A stretch of 34,147 nucleotides of DNA from assembly GCA_021772025.1 (NCBI GenBank), contig JAETNT010000044.1, positions 1-34,147 on the forward strand, written 5' to 3'. Below are positions 1-8,082 of the stretch, one piece after another. The DNA is from Enterocloster bolteae (lineage in GTDB: Bacteria; Bacillota; Clostridia; Lachnospirales; Lachnospiraceae). The translations under genes were made by a program, and so were the position numbers. Every line of letters starts with the position of its first letter. Positions within the stretch are counted from its first letter, which is position 1. The notes beneath the pieces were generated by a model. The model did no database searches. It was not told the origin of the DNA and worked only from the letters and a program-made list of their open reading frames with translations.

Positions 1-84
1 TTACATATTTTCTGGGTCTTGCCATAGGAATCACCGCCGTTTTTTCTTAGTATATATCAAAACGGCTGTATTTACCAGTATGAT

Positions 85-609
85 TTGACTATATATCAAT
101 ATGTCGTTACACTAGATGGATACATTGCGGATATCAGGGGCGGTGTTGATTGGCTGGAAGGGCAGGGAAGCAATAATGATGGGATGGATAGCTATTCCAA
201 ATTTGTAAAAGACATTGATACAATAATAATGGGGTGGAATACGTATCATCAGATTGTTACTGAACTTTCCCCGGACGAGTGGGTATATAGCGATTTTACA
301 ACTTATGTAATTACGCATAACGGGCATGCTTCCTCGGCAAACATCCGATTTACAGATATCAATCCGGTTAATCTGATAAAAAGGTTGAAAAAGGAGCCTG
401 GAAAAGATATTTGGATTTGCGGCGGGGCTAATATTGTTCAGCAGTTAATGAATGAGGATTTAATTGACTGCTATTACATTACTGTAATCCCAACGCTTTT
501 AGGCAATGGGATCCGGCTTTTTGAAAATGGGAAGCATGAAATTCAGCTGAAGCTGATTGACACACAATCATATAATGGTATGGTGGACTTAGTTTATGAC
601 CGAAGATAG
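85..609 (+). CDS. Dihydrofolate reductase-like (RibD C-terminal family) protein, doubtful 5' end
   Basis: RibD-C/DHFR-fold reductase of the YyaP/YwjB type. Visible family marks are the N-terminal strand ending in LDGYIAD followed by GGVDWLEG (about residues 9-26), the central IMGWNTYHQ segment, and WICGGANIVQQLM (about 110-123), the NADPH-binding glycine stretch. The C-terminal IPTLLGNGIRLF also fits. The 174 residues match the usual length. The only in-frame start is a TTG at 85 with no Shine-Dalgarno sequence. An ATG at 80 is followed by ATT and then TGA, so a single missing T would explain the frame, and homologues normally begin 3-6 residues earlier with ATG. The gene may therefore be weakly translated or freshly broken. 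The next gene begins 29 bases downstream with its own RBS. The substrate is not predictable; this group is not true folate DHFR. Confidence 0.75.
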   Translation: MTIYQYVVTLDGYIADIRGGVDWLEGQGSNNDGMDSYSKFVKDIDTIIMGWNTYHQIVTELSPDEWVYSDFTTYVITHNGHASSANIRFTDINPVNLIKRLKKEPGKDIWICGGANIVQQLMNEDLIDCYYITVIPTLLGNGIRLFENGKHEIQLKLIDTQSYNGMVDLVYDRR

Positions 610-638
610 GAAAGAACCAGTATGTTAGGAGAAAGAAT

Positions 639-1502
639 ATGAGAAAGGATATGAAAACAATTAGATTATTGTACCCTGATTATGTCAGCGGCGGCCTGGA
701 AACATATTATTTTGGGGCGGAACTGCTGCAGTACATATTGCCGCAGAACGAAAACCAGCCGCTTGTGAAGGTGGATGTCATTCCTCCTAACGGCGGGGAA
801 AAAGAAATAATGAATGGTATTGCTGCCGAAGATGAAGTCATAGCGGGCATTCAGGATGCGCAGGAAAAGCTGGCTACGGAGAAACCTGACCGAATCATCA
901 CCATAGGCGGAAACTGTATGGTTTCACTGGCTCCATTTGATTATCTTCACGGCATATATGGAAACGCCGGGATTATATGGATTGATGCCCATCCGGATGT
1001 CTCTACGGTAGATGACGGTTATCCCAATGCCCATGCCATGGTGCTGGGGAGCCTGATGGGACATGGCGCTGCACAGCTTTCCTCACATATGTTAAATAAA
1101 AAATTCAGGCCCGATGAAATTCTCTATGTCGGTCTGCAGCCGCTTCATGATTACCAAAAGAATTTTCTGGATGAGGCGGGTGTAAAATACAAAGTGCAGG
1201 ACAAGGATTTTGTTTCGGATGATGAAATCAGGAATTTTATGTGCCGCTTTGACCATATCCTTATTCATTTTGACATTGATGTGCTGGATGAGCATTTTTT
1301 CCACTCAACCTATTTTGCCAATCCTGAACTGGTTGGCGATGGTGCAGGCGGCGGCAAGATGACAATTGAGAAACTCTCTCATGTGCTGAAGGTCATCACA
1401 GGGAATTCCGACGTGGTCGGATTTACGGTTGCAGAGTATCTGCCATTTGATGAACATAGGCTGCATAAGATGTTTTCTGGAATAAAACTGTTTACGGAGT
1501 GA
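639..1502 (+). CDS. Arginase/agmatinase-family ureohydrolase
   Basis: A 287-residue ureohydrolase-fold protein. The metal-binding signatures appear in order: GGNCMVS (about residues 91-97), WIDAHPDVST (about 113-122) and HFDIDVLD (about 210-217). The two aspartate-rich motifs are complete. In the first motif, however, the canonical GGDH reads GGNC, so the histidine that ligates one Mn ion is a cysteine. This suggests a divergent subfamily with an unproven substrate rather than a classical arginase or agmatinase. The start at 639 is supported by AGGAG seven bases upstream; a second in-frame ATG lies at 651. It is probably cotranscribed with the preceding reductase. A strong rho-independent hairpin follows at about 1651. 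Confidence 0.85.
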   Translation: MRKDMKTIRLLYPDYVSGGLETYYFGAELLQYILPQNENQPLVKVDVIPPNGGEKEIMNGIAAEDEVIAGIQDAQEKLATEKPDRIITIGGNCMVSLAPFDYLHGIYGNAGIIWIDAHPDVSTVDDGYPNAHAMVLGSLMGHGAAQLSSHMLNKKFRPDEILYVGLQPLHDYQKNFLDEAGVKYKVQDKDFVSDDEIRNFMCRFDHILIHFDIDVLDEHFFHSTYFANPELVGDGAGGGKMTIEKLSHVLKVITGNSDVVGFTVAEYLPFDEHRLHKMFSGIKLFTE

Positions 1503-1650
1503 CGGTATTCCGGTCTGTCAAACTGGAAATTGAACGTTGCGGGAACAAATATGCATTTCAAATAAGACACAAATTATCCAGAGGAAAAACTAATGTTTAT
1601 CAGGGCATATTTACTAATCATATCATTTCCGTTTGTGTTTAAGTGTTGGA

Positions 1651-1686
1651 AATCCCCGGGAAGTCAGCTTCCCCGGGGATTTTTTA
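1651..1686 (+). terminator. Rho-independent terminator between convergent genes
   Basis: AATCCCCGGGAAG pairs with CTTCCCCGGGGATT across a four-base loop, with one bulged C, and is followed by a run of six T on the + strand. It best terminates the arginase-family gene. On the minus strand the T-run is only three bases, so it would act weakly there for the binding-protein gene ending at 1723. Confidence 0.85.
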
Positions 1687-1722
1687 ATAATCCGGAAAAA
1701 TGATCCGGTAATATTGGCAGGT

Positions 1723-2724
1723 TTACTTCGCGGCTTCCGAGAACTGCGTGGTCACAAGATCCTCGTAGGGCACGCGCTGGTTCAGCTCTCCTGCTTCCTG
1801 CAGAATATTCTCCAGAAGCTCAAAGCTGTCTTTTTCAAAGACCGTGTTATCCTTCCAGGTATCCTGGTCCTTGTAACGGCCAACAATGATAGCGATTTTG
1901 TCCACAGGGGTCTCCTTGAACTGGGGAGCAATGGTTTTGGCTATTTCCTCGGCGGAGTGGGAGTTGACGTAGTCCATGCCTTTCTGGATGGCATTCGTGA
2001 ACTTCTGGATTAATTCCGGATTATTCTCCATATAACTCTTCCTGGCACAGTATGCGGTATAGGGCACATAACCGGATTCCGTTCCAAGGGATGCCACAAC
2101 GGTTCCGCTGCCTTCGCTCTCCAGGGTAGTTGCAAACGGCTCAAATTCAACGGTGTAGTCAGCATCGTTGCTGGTAAATGCAGCGGCGGTCAGCCCGAAG
2201 TTGATGCTCTGGTCAATCGTAAGGTCTGTTTTGGGGTCAAGACCGTGTTTCTTAAGGATATACTCAAATACCATCTGGGGCATGCCGCCGGCACGTCCTC
2301 CAAGGACTTTCTTGCCTTTCAGGTTTTCCCATTTGAAATTATCTTCCGGCTGGCGGCCCACCAGGAAGTTACCGGCGCGCTGGGTCAGCTGGGCAAAGTT
2401 CACGGCGTAGTCCTGTGAACCTTCCTGATACACGTAAATGCTGGCTTCTGAACCCATGAAACCAATCTGCGCGTCACCGGAGATAAGGGCGGTCATGACC
2501 TTGTCTGCCCCTGCGCCGTTGACCAGGGTCAGGTCAATGCCTTCCTCCTCAAAGTAGCCAAGTTCAATGGCCGCGTACTGTGGGGCGTAGAAGATAGAGT
2601 GGGCCACCTCGTTAAGGACCAGGGGCGTGCTGCCGGAGGCAGCCCCGCCCGGAGTTTTTGCACAGCCGGTAAGGGCAGCGGCTGCCATGGCTCCTGCCAG
2701 TAGGATGCTTATAAATTTTTTCAT
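1723..2724 (-). CDS. ABC transporter substrate-binding lipoprotein, NitT/TauT (NMT1-like) family
   Basis: A 333-residue periplasmic-binding-protein fold anchored as a lipoprotein. The signal peptide is MKKFISILLAGAMAAAA with lipobox LTGC (Cys about 21). The mature part shows family hallmarks: IFYAPQYAAIELGYFEEEGIDLTLV, GADKVMTALISGDAQIGFMG and LKGKKVLGGRAGGMPQMVFEYILKKHG. This is the pattern of SsuA/TauA/ThiY-type proteins that bind sulfonates, nitrate or pyrimidine-like ligands. The start is fixed by AAGGAG five bases upstream. No permease or ATPase gene lies on either side, so within the window it is an orphan, and its 5' neighbour is a divergent HNH gene. Ligand unknown. Confidence 0.9.
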   Translation of the reverse strand: MKKFISILLAGAMAAAALTGCAKTPGGAASGSTPLVLNEVAHSIFYAPQYAAIELGYFEEEGIDLTLVNGAGADKVMTALISGDAQIGFMGSEASIYVYQEGSQDYAVNFAQLTQRAGNFLVGRQPEDNFKWENLKGKKVLGGRAGGMPQMVFEYILKKHGLDPKTDLTIDQSINFGLTAAAFTSNDADYTVEFEPFATTLESEGSGTVVASLGTESGYVPYTAYCARKSYMENNPELIQKFTNAIQKGMDYVNSHSAEEIAKTIAPQFKETPVDKIAIIVGRYKDQDTWKDNTVFEKDSFELLENILQEAGELNQRVPYEDLVTTQFSEAAK

Positions 2725-2845
2725 AGATACTCCTTGTGTTTGTTGGGGTTTAGTATATTTTATTAGGAGGGACGGGCGGGGGTGAGGGAAAAATTGAAAA
2801 TGTAAGTATAAACAAGGGTGTATATAGGTGAAAAGTGAAATCCTG

Positions 2846-2854
2846 TGGTATAAT
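2846..2854 (+). promoter_or_regulatory. Extended -10 promoter for the HNH cassette
   Basis: TGGTATAAT is a consensus extended -10 element. No good -35 lies 17 bases upstream. It would start transcription near 2861, about 80 bases before the HNH gene. Confidence 0.5.
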
Positions 2855-2943
2855 GTTGTAAATATATGTATTTGGAGACGTAAATCCAGCTATAGATATT
2901 CCTGGTATATGATTTGCCGGATACATTGCAGGGGGAAGGAAAA

Positions 2944-4050
2944 ATGCAGCTTCCATATTCAGAAACAATCGATATTATATATTTAGCCAGATTGTTTGAT
3001 AAAAAAAGTGAATCATATAAATTATTCTGGTTTCTTGCCATTGTAGACAAGGTCAGTGATGGAAAATCCTATTTGACATATGATGAGTTGATTAACTGGA
3101 TGGTTGCGGATGCATGGTATATGGTTACGGAATTCAGGCTGAATCTGGGACCGTCAGATACCCTGGAAGCCCTTGTGAAATACATATATCAGGTAAGCGG
3201 TCTCAAAACCAATGAAAAAAAGGATGTAATACTCTCTTTTTTAAATGGGTTTAATGATAAAAACGTGGCTGAAATGAAACGGACCATAATACAGAATGTT
3301 CCGTACAGACTTCAGGCGCCTTTTACAAAACAGATAACCAATGATATGTGGAAGGGGTCCAGAAAGAAACTGGCAGAGAATTTAAATCGTGAAAAACGTT
3401 TAATATATTATTTTACAGAACTGGCCGGAATGAAGACTGCCATCAAGATCCAGCCGGAGTGGTGTGACTATATTAGTAAGAATAAGGAGATATTAAGAGG
3501 CTGGGTGCGGTATAATCTGATTATGTATCTGCAAAGACGGAATCCAAATGTGCCGGGAATTGCAGAGAAACTGGATGTTCCGCGAAAAAGGCAGATGAAT
3601 CTGGTCATCCAATATTGGAAGAAGATTATTGAAATAAAGCCGGTTGATGAAATTTATCTAAACCAGCCGCTTACCAGCCAAAATATTTCCATTGACCATT
3701 TTGTTCCATGGTCTTATGTGGCACATAATGAATTTTGGAACCTACATCCAACAACAAAGAGAATTAACAGCAAAAAAGGGAATAACCTGCCGGACTGGGA
3801 CATATATTTTCCGGCGTTATGTAGAACAGAATATTTTTCTTATAATATGATGTGGGAATATGAAGTGGTTCATGAAGCATTTGAAAAATGCAGGAATGTG
3901 CATATCAATAGCGATGAGGTTTATATGAAGCTATATAAACCTGGTCTGAATAAGGAAGAATTTTGCACTAATCTGGAGAATATCATGCTTCCTGTTTATA
4001 AGTCTGCCCAGAATGCTGGATTTAAAGGATGGGATTTGAAGAGCAGTTAG
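2944..4050 (+). CDS. HNH endonuclease domain protein
   Basis: A 368-residue protein. The N-terminal two thirds are mostly helical and not recognised. The C-terminal part, about residues 249-285, carries an HNH nuclease core: IDHFVPWSY (the Asp-His pair), FWNLHPTT (central Asn) and INSKKGN (the N-x-x-K end). HNH domains of this kind cut DNA with one metal ion. I prefer the start at 2944, where AGGGGG lies eight bases upstream; an in-frame ATG at 2914 lacks a ribosome binding site. The gene is visibly more A+T-rich than the flanking housekeeping genes, which suggests transfer. It is followed after 63 bases by a methyltransferase and then a PLD-helicase gene on the same strand. That context suggests a nuclease component of a defence or DNA-processing cassette (inference). 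Confidence 0.8.
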   Translation: MQLPYSETIDIIYLARLFDKKSESYKLFWFLAIVDKVSDGKSYLTYDELINWMVADAWYMVTEFRLNLGPSDTLEALVKYIYQVSGLKTNEKKDVILSFLNGFNDKNVAEMKRTIIQNVPYRLQAPFTKQITNDMWKGSRKKLAENLNREKRLIYYFTELAGMKTAIKIQPEWCDYISKNKEILRGWVRYNLIMYLQRRNPNVPGIAEKLDVPRKRQMNLVIQYWKKIIEIKPVDEIYLNQPLTSQNISIDHFVPWSYVAHNEFWNLHPTTKRINSKKGNNLPDWDIYFPALCRTEYFSYNMMWEYEVVHEAFEKCRNVHINSDEVYMKLYKPGLNKEEFCTNLENIMLPVYKSAQNAGFKGWDLKSS

Positions 4051-4113
4051 TGGATTACGAAGAGAAAAGAGCCATTGGCTAATTAGCAGGATGAGAGGAG
4101 CGATAGTAAAGGG

Positions 4114-4701
4114 ATGAATGATTCATTGGAATATTATAATCTGCATGCAAAGGAATTTTTTGATAACACAAGGGATGTTGAATTTACAGAGATGCAGGAC
4201 CGGTTTCTGAAATATTTGAATCCAGGGGCCAGGATACTTGATTTCGGATGCGGATCAGGCAGGGATACAAAGTATTTTCTGGGCAGAGGCTTTAAGGCAG
4301 AAGCAGTGGACGGCTCAGAGGAACTGGTTAAGATAGCAGCGGAGTATACCGGCGCCAATGTCAGGCAGATGTTCTTCCAGGATTTGAATGAAAATGAAAC
4401 GTACGATGGAATTTGGGCCTGTTCATCGATTTTACATCTCACATACAGTGAGTTGGCTGAGGTGTTTGTGAAAATGGCCCGTGCCCTGGTTCCGCATGGG
4501 ATTCTGTATACATCGTTTAAATATGGAACGGATGAAAGGGAACGGAACGGGCGTTATTTTACGGATATGACTGAGGATAAGATGAAAGGGCTGTTGGATA
4601 CTGTGGATGTATTTTCAGTTGAGGATATGTGGGTGACATCTGATGTACGACCGGGGAGAGATGAAGAGAAATGGCTGAACATGATTTTGAGGAAAAAATA
4701 A
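4114..4701 (+). CDS. Class I SAM-dependent methyltransferase
   Basis: A 195-residue Rossmann-fold methyltransferase of the Methyltransf_11/25 type. Motif I is ILDFGCGSGRDTKYF (about residues 41-55), followed by an acidic post-I strand AEAVDGS and the later DGIWACSSILHL segment (about 94-105). No NPPY, DPPY or PCQ catalytic motif of DNA methyltransferases is present. A role as a restriction-modification methylase is therefore not supported; small-molecule, tRNA or protein methylation is equally possible. The only nearby Shine-Dalgarno (AGAGGAG) is about 13 bases upstream of the ATG, a long spacing. Its stop codon abuts the ribosome binding site of the next gene, indicating translational coupling with the PLD-helicase. 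Confidence 0.85.
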   Translation: MNDSLEYYNLHAKEFFDNTRDVEFTEMQDRFLKYLNPGARILDFGCGSGRDTKYFLGRGFKAEAVDGSEELVKIAAEYTGANVRQMFFQDLNENETYDGIWACSSILHLTYSELAEVFVKMARALVPHGILYTSFKYGTDERERNGRYFTDMTEDKMKGLLDTVDVFSVEDMWVTSDVRPGRDEEKWLNMILRKK

Positions 4702-4715
4702 GAGGAGCAGATAAT

Positions 4716-7169
4716 ATGCAGTTTGATATCGGGTCCTGTGATGTGATGACAGGGGGAATGGATAAAAACCGTTTCCTTTTGTACCAGTTAAAGCTCAGTA
4801 TGCTCAAGGCAGGGCATATAGACATCATTGTGTCATTTCTCATGGAGTCAGGTGTGAAGATGATACTGGATGATTTGGAACAGGCTCTGGAACGCGGTGC
4901 GAAAATCAGGATACTAACGGGCAATTACCTTGGGATTACGCAGCCCGGGGCATTGTATCTGATAAAGGATAAATTGGGGGACCAGGTGGAACTGCGCTTT
5001 TATAATGACAGGGGCCGTTCATTCCACCCCAAAGCTTATATTTTCCGCAATGGAGATTGGGGAGAAATCTATATAGGTTCATCCAATATATCTAAGAGTG
5101 CGCTTACATCAGGAATTGAATGGAATTATCATTTTGACAATAGACGTGATGCGTATAATTTCAGACAGTTTTATGATACATTTGAAGATCTGTTTTATAA
5201 CCATTCCATCATTATAAATGACCAGGTCCTGAAGCAATATTCAAAGGAGTGGAAAAAACCAGCGGTCCAGCGGGATTTGGAACGGTATGACAGTCTTGTC
5301 AACGAAACGGACCGTGTGGGAGGATTTGAACCAAGAGGAGCGCAGATTGAAGCCTTGTATGCATTAAAATGCAGCCGCAGGGAAGGGGCGAAGAAGGGTT
5401 TGGTCTATGCGGCAACCGGTATAGGAAAGACGTATTTGGCAGCTTTTGATTCCAGGACTTATGAAAACGTCCTGTTTGTGGCGCACAGGGAGGAAATATT
5501 AAAACAGGCGGCTGAGAGTTTCCGTAATGTGCGGAATTCGGATGATTATGGATTTTTTACCGGTCAGGAGAAATGCATTGGAAAGTCGGTAATCTTTGCA
5601 TCGGTATCAAGCCTGGGAAAACCGGCTTATCTGAATGAAAGGTATTTTCCCAGGGATTATTTTGACTATATCGTGATTGATGAATTCCATCATGCGGTGA
5701 CGGACCAGTATAAACGGATTATGGAATATTTCAGGCCTCAGTTCATGCTGGGACTGACCGCCACACCAGACAGGATGGATGGAAGGAATATATATGAATT
5801 ATGCGATTATAATGTGCCCTATCAAATAAACTTAAAGGATGCGGTTAATAAAGGCCTGCTGGTACCGTTTCATTATTATGGCATTTTTGATGAGACAGTG
5901 GATTATTCCGGGATACATATGGTAAAGGGCAGGTACGCGGAGGAAGAACTGACAAGGGAACTGCTGGTCAACAGACGGTACGATTTAATTTACAAGCACT
6001 ATATGAAATACCGCTCAAGAAAGGCGTTAGGGTTCTGTTGTTCCCGTAAGCATGCGGAGCAGATGGCAAAGGAATTCTGTCTTAGGAATATCCCGGCGGC
6101 CGCAGTGTACAGCGATTCAGACGGTGAATACGCGGAGGAGAGGGGCGAAGCCATAAGAAAACTCAGGGATGGTGAGATAAAGGTAATTTTTTCAGTTGAT
6201 ATGTTCAATGAAGGACTTGATATCAGTGAGATTGATATGGTCATGTTCTTAAGACCCACAGAATCACCGGTTGTGTTTTTGCAGCAGCTTGGCCGGGGAC
6301 TGCGTAAAAGCAGGAATAAGGAGTATCTGAATGTACTGGATTTCATAGGAAATTATGAGAAGGCAGGTTCTGCACCATTCTTGTTAAGCGAAAGGCCATA
6401 TTCCAGTGCAGAGGCAGAACGGATGCAGCAGCAGGACTTTGAATATCCGGATGAGTGTGTGGTGGATTTTGATATGCGGCTAATTGATCTGTTTCATGAG
6501 ATGGCGAAGAAAGGGGTTAAGAAGGAAGAACGGGTCAGGGGAGAGTATTTCCGTATTAAAGAGCAGCTGGGCGGAAGGGTACCTACCCGGATGGAACTGT
6601 TTACTTATATGGAGGATGAGATTTTTCAGCTGAGTGCAGGCCTGAAGAACAGCCCGTTTAAGCATTATCTGAGATATCTGGACGGGTTGGATGAATTGGG
6701 GGATAGGGAGCGTATTATTTTCCGGGGGATTGGGAATGAGTTCCTGGAGTTGCTGGAAACCACCCAGATGTCAAAATCATATAAGATGCCGGTGTTGATG
6801 GCCTTTTATAATGATGGGGATATTAAGACGGCAATCAGTGAAGATGATATTTATCGCAGTTATATGGAGTTTTATGGTACGGCAAATAACTGGAAGGATT
6901 TAGAGAAAGATAAAGGGACCAGTGATTTTAGGTCATGGGATAAGAAACGCTGTGTCACCGAGGCATTGAAAAATCCGGTAAAGTTTTTGCTGCAGTCCGG
7001 TAATGGTTTTTTTGTGCAGCTGGAGGGGGCGGTGCTGGCATTAAATCCGCAGCTTCATGAGGTTGTGGGGCTGGATGGGTTTGCGGAGCAGATGAAGGAT
7101 GTGATTGAGTACCGGTCGATGGATTATTATAGGAAGCGGTATGAGAATGAATATTTACATCTAACATGA
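4716..7169 (+). CDS. PLD-type nuclease fused to SF2 (DEAD/DEAH) helicase
   Basis: An 817-residue multidomain protein. Residues about 20-150 form a single HKD/PLD nuclease half: FHPKAYIF with His104 and Lys106, then IYIGSSNISKSAL around 118-130, as in COG3886. A superfamily 2 helicase follows: Walker A ATGIGKT (about 233-239), motif Ia VAHREEIL, DEFHH (about 322-326), LTATPDR (about 347), VDMFNEGLDI (motif V) and QQLGRGLRKS (motif VI, about 523). The last 250 residues are helical and resemble the region after the helicase in PLD-helicase-DUF3427 proteins, though that match is not certain. I chose the start at 4716 because AGAGGAG precedes it by eight bases; an upstream ATG at 4671 lies inside the methyltransferase gene without such a site. 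The likely role is ATP-driven DNA translocation coupled to cleavage (inference). Confidence 0.88.
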   Translation: MQFDIGSCDVMTGGMDKNRFLLYQLKLSMLKAGHIDIIVSFLMESGVKMILDDLEQALERGAKIRILTGNYLGITQPGALYLIKDKLGDQVELRFYNDRGRSFHPKAYIFRNGDWGEIYIGSSNISKSALTSGIEWNYHFDNRRDAYNFRQFYDTFEDLFYNHSIIINDQVLKQYSKEWKKPAVQRDLERYDSLVNETDRVGGFEPRGAQIEALYALKCSRREGAKKGLVYAATGIGKTYLAAFDSRTYENVLFVAHREEILKQAAESFRNVRNSDDYGFFTGQEKCIGKSVIFASVSSLGKPAYLNERYFPRDYFDYIVIDEFHHAVTDQYKRIMEYFRPQFMLGLTATPDRMDGRNIYELCDYNVPYQINLKDAVNKGLLVPFHYYGIFDETVDYSGIHMVKGRYAEEELTRELLVNRRYDLIYKHYMKYRSRKALGFCCSRKHAEQMAKEFCLRNIPAAAVYSDSDGEYAEERGEAIRKLRDGEIKVIFSVDMFNEGLDISEIDMVMFLRPTESPVVFLQQLGRGLRKSRNKEYLNVLDFIGNYEKAGSAPFLLSERPYSSAEAERMQQQDFEYPDECVVDFDMRLIDLFHEMAKKGVKKEERVRGEYFRIKEQLGGRVPTRMELFTYMEDEIFQLSAGLKNSPFKHYLRYLDGLDELGDRERIIFRGIGNEFLELLETTQMSKSYKMPVLMAFYNDGDIKTAISEDDIYRSYMEFYGTANNWKDLEKDKGTSDFRSWDKKRCVTEALKNPVKFLLQSGNGFFVQLEGAVLALNPQLHEVVGLDGFAEQMKDVIEYRSMDYYRKRYENEYLHLT

Positions 7170-7271
7170 GTAATAGTAAAATTTTATCAGGGGATTTTAA
7201 ATATGTAAAGCTTTGCGTTATATGTGCTGAAGATTTACAAAGTAATATATAGAAATGAAAGAGGAACTGTC

Positions 7272-8000
7272 ATGCACATCCTAATTGCCGAAGACCATCC
7301 GGACCTCCGGAAAATCCTAACTCTTTACCTGCAAAAGGAGGGTTACCAGGTATCCGTTGTATCTAACGGACAAGAAGCCATTACCTATCTGATGGAACGC
7401 TGTGGTCTAAAGAAGGAAGCCAAAAATAACTTGGGATTGACCTTTTCGAAATCCCCCTCATCACATGCACCCGCCACCCTCCCCGACCTCCTGATCCTGG
7501 ACTGGATGATGCCGGTCCAGGATGGCATCCAGACCTGCCGTGAAATCCGGGCCCTGAACCTTCCAATTAAAATCCTGATGCTGACTGCAAAGGGAGAAAC
7601 AGAGCATGAAATCCTGGGTTTAACCAGCGGGGCAGACGACTATGTGCGTAAGCCATTCGACATCAAGGTGCTTCTTCTGCGTATCAAGAAGCTTTGCCGT
7701 CTGGAAGGTATCCTGTGCTGCGGGGACATTTCCCTGAACCAGGAGACCTTTGAGGTAAGGAAAGGCAACACGCGGCTTGCGCTGACCAAAACTGAGTATG
7801 AAATGCTCCGTTATTTCCTAAGCAACCAGCGCATCACCCTGACCAGGGAGCAGCTGTTAAACCATGCATGGGGAATGGACTTTGAGGGCGACAGCCGGAC
7901 CGTGGATACCCATATCCGCAGGCTTCGCAGGAAAATCGGAGAGGAGTATATAAAGACCCGCATCGGAATCGGCTATGTCATTAGTGACAGGAAGGATTAA
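7272..8000 (+). CDS. Response regulator, OmpR/PhoB family
   Basis: A 242-residue two-component regulator. The receiver domain begins MHILIAEDHPDLRKILTLYL (acidic pocket ED). The phosphoacceptor Asp lies in LLILDWMMPVQDG, the Thr in MLTAKGE and the Lys in VRKPFD. The winged-helix output domain ends with RTVDTHIRRLRRKIG and GIGYVI, typical of OmpR. The region between helix 2 and strand 3 is about 20 residues longer than usual (GLKKEAKNNLGL then SKSPSSHAPATLP). The ATG at 7272 has AAAGAGGA seven bases upstream; a farther in-frame ATG at 7224 does not. It is followed directly by its sensor kinase. The 100-base upstream region is A+T-rich with no clear promoter match. Confidence 0.93.
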   Translation: MHILIAEDHPDLRKILTLYLQKEGYQVSVVSNGQEAITYLMERCGLKKEAKNNLGLTFSKSPSSHAPATLPDLLILDWMMPVQDGIQTCREIRALNLPIKILMLTAKGETEHEILGLTSGADDYVRKPFDIKVLLLRIKKLCRLEGILCCGDISLNQETFEVRKGNTRLALTKTEYEMLRYFLSNQRITLTREQLLNHAWGMDFEGDSRTVDTHIRRLRRKIGEEYIKTRIGIGYVISDRKD

Positions 8001-8082
8001 ATATATAACGAAACTTACAGACAAGTACACGAACCAGTATATGGCCACTTATCCGGTCAGACACAAACAGAAAACCAGATAT

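Noticed and set aside
4114..4701. Reading the small methyltransferase as a DNA methylase of a restriction-modification system
   Set aside because: It lacks the DPPY/NPPY/NPPF and PCQ motifs and a target-recognition domain; the family is mostly small-molecule, tRNA or protein methylases.
4671..4715. Earlier start of the PLD-helicase
   Set aside because: It lies inside the methyltransferase gene without a ribosome binding site, whereas ATG 4716 has AGAGGAG at ideal spacing.
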